Assembly: GCA_949289925.1 (NCBI GenBank)
Contig: CASEPW010000021.1
Span: forward strand, 1-15,208
From: an uncultured Mycoplasmataceae bacterium
GTDB lineage: Bacteria; Bacillota_I; Bacilli_A; Mycoplasmatales; Mycoplasmoidaceae
Reading direction: 5' to 3'
Length of the DNA stretch: 15,208 nucleotides
Made by a program: the position numbers and the translations under genes. The notes under the pieces were generated by a model, which worked only from the letters and a program-made list of their open reading frames with translations, had not been told where the DNA came from and did no database searches. Shown one piece after another: positions 8,301 through 15,208 of this stretch (the first letter of the stretch is position 1; the number at the start of each line of letters is the position of its first letter).

Positions 8301-10517
8301 AATGATGTATTAACTCCAGAACAAATTAATGATATCAAGAGAGTAATTGATATTAGAGTTCTTCCTGATGATCCAACATGAGTTAACAATAAACAAGGTT
8401 ATTTAAAATTTGCAATTGCTTTCAAGAGAATGTTCAATAAAGATGGTATTCCTGAACAAATCTCTGAAAAAAATTTATGACCTACAGATTGACAAACAGA
8501 TAAAGAAGGTGACAATGTCTTTATTGTAACTACTTATGGTTATAGTAACTCACCAGGTCCAACTTCGATTTTACAACAAGATGGGGCAAATAGAAATATA
8601 GTAATTAATCAACCAAATTTCCAACCATCTGAATTTATTAAAAATGATGCAATTGCAGGATATCCAGTTTTGCGTTCTTTAATTCAAGGTAACCTTGTAA
8701 ACTTACCAAAAGGTTTTACTTCTCAAGATATTGTTTTATCTGTTGATGACTTTAATAATGAAACTAGTTTATCATGATCTCCAACTATTGAACCATTAGT
8801 TCCTGATAATAAAGCTGGTAAAATTACTGTACAAGTATATTTAAAAAGTTGATACAACCAAAATTCTAAATTATGTAATATCAATGAAGATAACCAAAGA
8901 TTACCATATACAAATGAAGGATTGAATCCATCACATGGTCCTGCATGAACTTTTGAAATTTCTGGTTTTATGAAAACAGATGCTACAGGTGAATCTGATT
9001 TACGTATAACAGATGTTGATTATTCACAACAAATTCCTGGTAATTTATCAGAAATTAATTTAGCAAAACCTGAAGTATATAATTTCTTCAATGCTAATTA
9101 TCCAGAAATAGCAATGTTAAAAAATTACTTACCATATCAATTTGCTACGCCAGCTAATTTACGTGATTTATTGTTAACTAAAAATAGATCTTTATCGAAT
9201 AAAACTCAGCCATATTTATTAATGGCAAATATTCCTAAAAATATTAGACCTTATAACATGTACATCAAAAAGGAAGATATTATTGTCAACAATATAGAAG
9301 GTAGTGTTTCATTTAAGTTAACATTAAAACAATGATATACAAGAACTCCAACAGGTGATATTGTTTATCACCCAACAATTGAGGATCAATCTCAAGGTAA
9401 CTTAGAATATACAACAAAGAACACTTTAACAATAAAAGGTTTAAAAAACATTAAAAACGCAACTATAATTTCTCCAGCTGGTGATAATGTAAACAATGAT
9501 GGTACTATTAAAATTACAAAAGGTTCTACATCTGAAGAAATAATTAATGGTATATTATTGGAAAAATATATTAATGCAGACCCTGAAAACATTAATAAAC
9601 TAGATCAATACATTCCATTTGTAGCATCAGAATCACAACCAATAGTATTGGATGAAACCGATTTAAAAGTGTATGTATATGTTGCATTATATAAATCAGG
9701 AGGTTCACCATATACACTTGAAAAAGGTTCTATGGTTGAATTAACTGATGTAGGTTCATATCATATTAATGATTTAGATGCATTAAATGAATTTATAACT
9801 TGAAAAGTTAATCCAAATTATGATTTAACAAATGGAACTGTTCAATTATCTCCAATGTTAAATATTTGATTTGGTGGAAATGACGCTCAAATATTTAATC
9901 AATATCAATCATTTGGTGCAGGTGATTTAGGTAAACCTATAGTTGCAAATGGTTCAGTAGTTTCACCAGCACAAGTATCTTTTGTGAAATTATCTGGATT
10001 TATTAAAGCAGACTCATCATTATCTTTCAATAATTCGTTTGTATATAACAATGAGGCTATAGTTCAATATTTAGAAGATCAAAACAATCTAGCAATTGAA
10101 TTATCAAAATTTACTGCTGCAGAATTTACTAAAAATCAATTCTTTGTTAGTGCTATACAAAATATACAAATTTCTAATGGTGGAATAGTTTCAGTTGTTA
10201 ATGATCCAAGTTTAGGTCCAAACTTCACTATGAATGATATTATAGATTTCACTTCTAATGATTGATATAAAGTTAATGAATTAAATGGTACTCTTGAATT
10301 AAAAACAAAAGTGTTAAAATACTTTGATGGTAATAAAGAGTTAAAAGTTGGTAGAATTTCAATTATAATTTCAGGTTTTAAACCTTCTGTAAGTGCATAT
10401 CAAACAACATACATTATATTAATTATTACAATAGTTGCATTAATATTAGTATTAGCAGTAGTTCTTTCAAGAATCTTATGAGTAAAATACAATAAGAGTA
10501 GAAAAATGGAAGATTAA
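5385..10517 (+). CDS. Giant membrane-anchored surface protein with eight GF-type repeats
   Basis: A 1710-residue protein that I do not recognise as a characterised family member. A basic start (RNNLKMLFNRKKVSK) is followed by a hydrophobic stretch (about 17-38) ending YSTADK. There is no cysteine near it, so it is not a lipoprotein; it has a type I signal or uncleaved anchor. The C-terminus has one membrane helix (about 1670-1696) and a basic tail, which places nearly everything outside. From residue 529 a module recurs eight times: a Gly, alternating hydrophobics, an aromatic pair (RYF, RYY, SWY, QWY, KYF), then I-x-GF. Copies begin at 529, 721, 872, 1005, 1145, 1306, 1484 and 1635. Residues 40-520 lack it and are rich in Ser, Thr, Asn and Tyr. 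About 27 Trp, all TGA; only two Cys noted (252, 1164). First gene of an operon with the next. The module recalls Mollicute lipoprotein-associated repeats (Lipoprotein_17 type), which I cannot confirm. Confidence 0.85.
6969..10379 (+). repeat. Eight degenerate protein modules in the 1710-residue surface protein
   Basis: Module cores at residues 529-608, 721-755, 872-906, 1005-1053, 1145-1195, 1306-1353, 1484-1539 and 1635-1665, spaced 133-192 residues apart. Typical core starts are GRIQLSVSLKRYF, GTLKITPTFSRYY, GKITVQVYLKSWY and GSVSFKLTLKQWY; typical ends are ISGF, INGF, or KGL. The fourth ends in TYGY and is the most diverged at its end. Similarity is only at protein level; I see no DNA-level tandem repeat, so the array is old. 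Confidence 0.7.
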
Positions 10518-10523
10518 TTCTAT

Positions 10524-10529
10524 AAGGAG
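10524..10529 (+). promoter_or_regulatory. Ribosome binding site deciding the start of the second surface gene
   Basis: AAGGAG is placed five bases before ATG 10535 in the 17-base gap after the upstream stop. An in-frame GTG at 10529 overlaps this site itself and is therefore not the start. No new promoter is visible in the gap, so the two genes share one transcript. Confidence 0.8.
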
Positions 10530-10534
10530 TGCTT

Positions 10535-13500
10535 ATGAAGAAAAAAAATAAAAAGATAGTTATTGGTTTAGGTTCACTAGGTTTACTTGTTTCAACTATG
10601 TCATTTGGAACAGTTTTACAATTGATTAATAAAAATAATAATGTAGTTAATAATACTATTGAACAAAATTCTGTAAAAAGTCAAAAAAATTCTGAATCTA
10701 TTAATCAAAGATCATTCTTATCAACAAGAAATTATACTCCTGTAATTTCTACACAACACAGTGCAGCATCAACAACATATGATGGTTATATTGGTTATGG
10801 TGTTGGAGATAATATTTTAGATAGAAATGGTAGTGTTATTTCAATGGTTGGAGGTAAAACAACAGACGATAGAAGAGCTATCTATTTCACAACTTTTGAT
10901 GGGGTTTTAAGATGAAAATTTGATTTGAATGAATTAAATAATCATTTATCATTTTTTGATGCTGATACAGATCAATTAAGAATCGTTGATATTAAACCTT
11001 TACATAATTATGATAATAAAAATAATGGTTATATGGTTTTAACAGCAGCAACAGGTTATACAAAAGCTTCTCAATCATTTGGTACAAACGTTTTATTTAT
11101 ATTAGATGAATTTGGAAATATAGTTGAAGATTCAATTAATGAATTTGAACTTCCTACTTTTGGTGTTACAAGTGCAAGAAATTTAATTGGTAACACAGCT
11201 ACAAATACAAATATTATTTCACCATATTCTATTAAATTATCTTATTCTTCAAAAACAAAGGCTTTAGTTCAAATTTCAGCCAATCCATTTGCAATAAAAA
11301 CTAATAATATGGCTTACAAATGAAAACTTTCTGAATATTTATCACAAGAAGCTGATGCACAAAGTTTTAATGTTGATCCGAATTCAATAGAAAAAACAAC
11401 TCCTATTGTTTTATTGGAATATGATTATGTTAAAAAGTCTTTTGTATATGAAGATGCAACATCTGAATTTGGAAGAAAAATTTTAAAGAATTATTCTTTA
11501 TCATCAAAATTTGAAAAATTTGTAAATCAAGATACTGCAATTTTACCAGAAGAAACATACATATTATCTGAAATGATGTTTTATGTTAAATCAAATGTAT
11601 TAGGTTTTTATGGTGCATTTTTAACACCAGGAGCTGATGTTGATAGTAGAAAATTTAATGTTTCTATGTATACTTTAGATAATGGAAAATTTACACTTGA
11701 TAATATTGTTTTTGAATATGTTATAACAGATGTATCAGGTGAATTTCGCGAATTATTTGATTTTAAAAATTATTCTAATGATTATTCAGGATACACTTAT
11801 TCATATATCCCTCTAAATTATAATGGTTCATATAATTCACCATGTGCAACATTAATTTTACCTTTCTCTGGTGGAGTGGAACAAGGTTTTTATTTTATTC
11901 AAATCTTTGACCAATTAAAATCAAATTATAAGAAAATTACTAATTGAATTACAGATGATGAAAAGAGAATTCCTAGAGCCTCTTTTATTGATCCAATATA
12001 TGGTAACATTTTTATCCCTACTAGCAATGGTAGTGAAATTCAATATATTGATACAACATATGAAGGGTCTAATGGGGTTTCAATACCAAATCAATTCAAT
12101 TCTAGAACATTAAAACTTACTAATCATGAAATTTTTGTAGAATTATTAAATCAAACAAGTTCTATTTTTCCAATATCAACTACTAACAACATTTATGATG
12201 AAAACAATAGTTATTATTCTAAATTTGCATTCGCTTCATTTTCAAACAATGGAACATATGATGTTTTATATTTTAACACTGATAATTCAAATAATAGTGT
12301 ACTTACAAAATATCCAGAAACTTCTGAAAAATATCAATTACTTACATATACTGATTTACAAAAAAGAAGTGAAGAACTTGGATGAACACCAAAGAAGAAA
12401 AAATTATCTGAAATTTCAGAATCAAGATTAAATACAATAGGTGATTATACTACAGTTTCAACAAGTACACCAATAGATAAACTTCCATTATTTTATTTAT
12501 CTTTAGTTGAAGGACAAAAACAATTATATCCTTTAAATAAACTAACTGTATCAAATGTTGTAAAAGACTATAATTTAGCTAGATTAGAATTTATTGCTAA
12601 TTTTTCATACCCATTATATGCTTCTACAGAAGAAAAAGTATATTCACAAAGATTTGAAATTAACGATTTCAAAAAAGACTCTACACTTTTAGAAAATACA
12701 ACATTTAATATTCCTTCTTTAAATAATTCAGGTTCACCATTAATTGTTGCATCTCCAATTTCATATCAAGGTGAATATAATGAAGCTTTTGATTACTTAA
12801 GTGGTCAACAAGTAGCAATCACAAACAAAAATAAAACTTTAGTTTATCAATTAAAGAAAAATAAACCATCATCAATTTCGTTATTTAATAAAAGCGGTAT
12901 TATCAATAATACTGTTTTAAATGAATACTTCGAAGTTGTAAAAGATATTAATGATAATGATCAAACTCCATATGAACCAACACAAGTAAATTCTTATAAA
13001 GGAATGTTTTCGTCATACGTTACATACCAAAGAGGAGATGTTGTAAAAGATGAAGTAACAAATAAATTATTTATCTTTAAAAGTGCATCTAACAATTTAT
13101 CAGACGCAGTTTTATTTCAAGGAACTGACTTATCAACTTTATTGCCAACAGAAGTTACAGATATTCAAATTGCTATGATTGTTAAAAGTAAAATGGTTTT
13201 TGGAACTATTCCAGATGGTTTCAATCTTGATAGTATTTTAGTATCAACTGTTAATAGAAATAATTTAGGTACTACAGATATAAACAACGGAAATGCTGTA
13301 TTAACTGCTGATATTAAGTTGAAAAGATATATTGATGAACAAGGGCAATTACAAACAAATTCTTCTAATTTCCCTACAACTCATATTACAATAAATTTTA
13401 ATGATAAATCTAAACCTACAAACCTTCAAGAAAATTATAATGTTAAACAATTTGATGGTTTATTAAATAATATGTATGCTTATGAATTAGATGTTACATT

Positions 13501-15109
13501 TATTCAAAAAAATCCTGAATTTTTTGAAAAAATAATTCAAATTAATAGAGAAGAAGGAAATATATCTAATGATATTAGCTCTGCTAATATTGAAGTAGCT
13601 TCAACTCAAGCATATAACAAAGAAGGACAAGTCCAAATGCAAGTTTATCTTTCTCGTTGATATGATGAAAATGGTACTTTACAAACTTCTGAATTAAAAT
13701 ATGTATATATAAACATTTCAGGATTTAAATCAGCATCTGCTACTGAATTCTCAAAAGGTGGTAATGTTAATTTAAGATCAGATCAATTAAATGTTCCAGG
13801 CCTTGGTGGATTAATGCCACAAGATGTTACTGTAGATAAATTCATTTCAGATCCAAATAATGTCAAAGAATTTATTTTAAATTATGTATTTATTGAAGAT
13901 AACAAAAAATTATTAATTGATAGTGCGAGACCTGCAAATTTTGGTTATGATTCTATTAATATAGTTTCTACTATTCCAAACCAAGCAGAAGGAAGTGTTA
14001 ATTTTGTCATTTCATTTAATTCATATTTTGTTTCTAAAACTATTAATGGAAGTGAAAGAATTGTTTATAGACAGGGATCATCAGATACATTTAATTTAAG
14101 TATTTCAGGATTTAAAAAATATATTGATAATTCAGTAGATAATTTTAAATATGATGCAACAATTAATATTAATTCTAGTTTAAAAGATTCTCCTAGTTGA
14201 CCTTCTTCTTTAAGATTTTCAATCTCTAAACCTACACCTATTCCTATTGTGTTCTATGAAGAAAATAAAAATAATATTGATTCAATATTAAAACAAGCTA
14301 TCTTTGCTACATTCTCGACTCCTCAAATAGATGGTAATAAAAATAACAGTTACATTGATGGTTTCACTTTAGCTGATGTAGGTGCAATTACTTCTTGTTA
14401 TTATAATAACTTCACAGGTAAAATAGTTTTCAAAGCAAATTTAAAGAAAATCGTTTCAATTAATGATGAAGGAATCAAAACTACTATTGATAATTCCAAT
14501 ATTGGAGATTGAAGTACTAATGAAAGATGTAGATATAGTATTTCTTTAGATGGATTCAAAAAAGTTGAGGTTTCAAAAGTTGATGGTCAAGAAATTACAG
14601 CTATTTCATCAAAGAATGATGCAATAAATTTAGAATCTTCTATTCAAGTAAATCAAAATTCATTAAATATTAATTTATCAGATGTTGAAAATCTTATTAA
14701 ATGAAGTGGAGATTTTGGTGTTTTTATAAACAATAAATTAGTAATTTCTACTATGGATGAAATTATAGCAAATAATGCAACTAACCCTTTTGTAGATAGC
14801 ATTTCACTTGATAAAAATGTTATTACAGGAAAAGTTCAAATTATATATGAATTTACAAAACCTGTTTATTATTTTGCTAATAAGAATGATTATACTAATC
14901 AAGATGATCCTTATTTATTAGGTAATTTAGGAACCCCTATTGAATTAACAAAAGGAAGTAAAATTGTAATTACATTAACATCAGTTAAAAAATTCAACAT
15001 ATGAGAAATAGTCTTCTATGTTGCAGTTGCAGTGGTAGGAATTATATTATTAAGTTTAATAATATTCTTAATAGCTAGAGCTATTAATAATAGAAGATTA
15101 TATCGTTAA
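10535..15109 (+). CDS. Giant membrane-anchored surface protein, beta-rich N-half and five GF-type repeats
   Basis: A 1524-residue partner of the upstream gene product, which I do not recognise by name. MKKKNKKIVIGLGSLGLLVS and the following residues form a signal peptide or anchor without a lipobox Cys. A Ser/Asn/Gln-rich linker (about 30-80) leads to a beta-rich region (about 85-600). There, short strands ending in DG or NG turns recur (IYFTTFDGVLRWKFDL, VLFILDEFGNIVED, YGNIFIPTSNG, YDVLYFNTDN), suggesting a beta-propeller-like fold; this is inference. From 919 the same module as in the upstream protein appears five times, starting at 919, 1031, 1153, 1295 and 1432 (for example GQVQMQVYLSRWY ... 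INISGF). A membrane helix (about 1490-1514) and basic tail end it. All nine Trp are TGA; Cys is rare. The shared modules, matching topology and operon order suggest the two work together at the surface. Confidence 0.85.
13289..14995 (+). repeat. Five degenerate protein modules shared with the upstream gene
   Basis: Module cores lie at residues 919-955, 1031-1064, 1153-1193, 1295-1341 and 1432-1487, spaced 112-142 residues apart. Three end in SGF or DGF followed by K; the first ends INF and the last TSVKKF, so the outer copies are the diverged ones. Lysine-rich beta strands and the aromatic position (KRYI, SRWY, NSYF) align with the modules of the 1710-residue protein. Confidence 0.65.
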
Positions 15110-15141
15110 TAAAATAACTTTATAAATTTTATATATTAAAA

Positions 15142-15175
15142 AAATAATACTAGAACACAAATTCTAGTATTATTT
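15142..15175. terminator. Hairpin terminator after the surface operon, probably bidirectional
   Basis: A perfect 14-bp stem (15142-15155 with 15162-15175, inner part TACTAGAA/TTCTAGTA) has a 6-base loop. On the plus strand it ends the surface operon 32 bases after the stop, with a weak U tract. On the minus strand it is followed by a run of T (complement of 15138-15144), so it works better as a terminator for transcription coming from the right, through the repeat element. Confidence 0.75.
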
Positions 15176-15208
15176 CCTAAATTGAATTATAAAGTGCAAC
15201 ACCATATA
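15173..15208 (-). repeat. 36-bp repeat element, right copy, inverted
   Basis: The reverse complement matches 76-111 at 35 of 36 bases and continues to the last base of the window, so the true element may be longer. Read on the minus strand it is followed, like the left copy, by a hairpin and T run, although the stem sequence is quite different. The plus strand ends CAACACCATATA, the inverted counterpart of TATATGGTGTTG at the left. Confidence 0.7.

Noticed and set aside
12195..12431. 78-codon plus-strand ORF in another frame of the second giant gene
   Set aside because: It overlaps a continuous reading frame and is rich in Ile/Leu/Lys as expected by chance; no RBS.
5385..15109. Possibility that the giant genes are chains of broken genes or frameshifted pseudogenes
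   Set aside because: All interruptions are TGA in a single frame; with TGA as Trp both frames are uninterrupted from a start to a C-terminal membrane helix.
1..15208. CRISPR arrays, tRNA, rRNA or transposase genes
   Set aside because: I saw no regularly spaced identical repeats, no tRNA-like cloverleaf sequence and no transposase motifs on either strand.

Overview
The window reads as a low-GC Mollicute chromosome that uses UGA as tryptophan, so a mycoplasma rather than an Acholeplasma. Every protein gene is cut into pieces under the standard code, and each becomes one long, coherent reading frame when TGA is read as Trp. In the two largest genes all roughly 36 Trp codons I counted are TGA. 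The one in-frame TGG I noted is in the membrane-protein gene at 2120-2122. I cannot name the species.

Layout. Positions 1-162 are a dense non-coding boundary: an intrinsic terminator, an alternative overlapping hairpin, a 36-bp element repeated in inverted orientation at the far right edge, and a second hairpin whose 3' arm doubles as the -35 region of the next promoter. Then come a leaderless M24 Xaa-Pro aminopeptidase gene (163-1251) and, overlapping it by 17 bases, a six-TM ABC-2-like permease (1235-2755). The permease's soluble C-terminus looks like an ABC ATPase domain that has lost its Walker A. On the minus strand, meeting the permease stop to stop inside one shared TTAA, is the secG-rnr pair (5224-2752): the Sec channel subunit SecG and exoribonuclease R, separated by one base.

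From 5385 to 15109 lies an operon of two giant genes on the plus strand, 1710 and 1524 residues, separated by 17 bases. Both products have an N-terminal hydrophobic signal or anchor without a lipobox cysteine, a very long extracellular region, and a single C-terminal membrane segment with a short basic tail. Both carry the same degenerate repeat, a 'G-x-hydrophobic-alternating ... Y/W ... I-x-GF' module: eight copies in the first, five in the second. The first half of the second protein lacks the module and looks like an all-beta, possibly propeller, domain. They are probably partner surface proteins (adhesin, cytoskeletal or gliding-type, or host-interaction). I do not recognise either as a characterised family member.

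The right edge (15110-15208) holds a hairpin terminator and the second, inverted copy of the 36-bp element, which runs off the end of the window. The housekeeping genes (pepP, rnr, secG) are ordinary. The novelty lies in the giant two-gene surface operon, the pseudo-ABC permease fusion, and the repeated element with hairpin at both edges.
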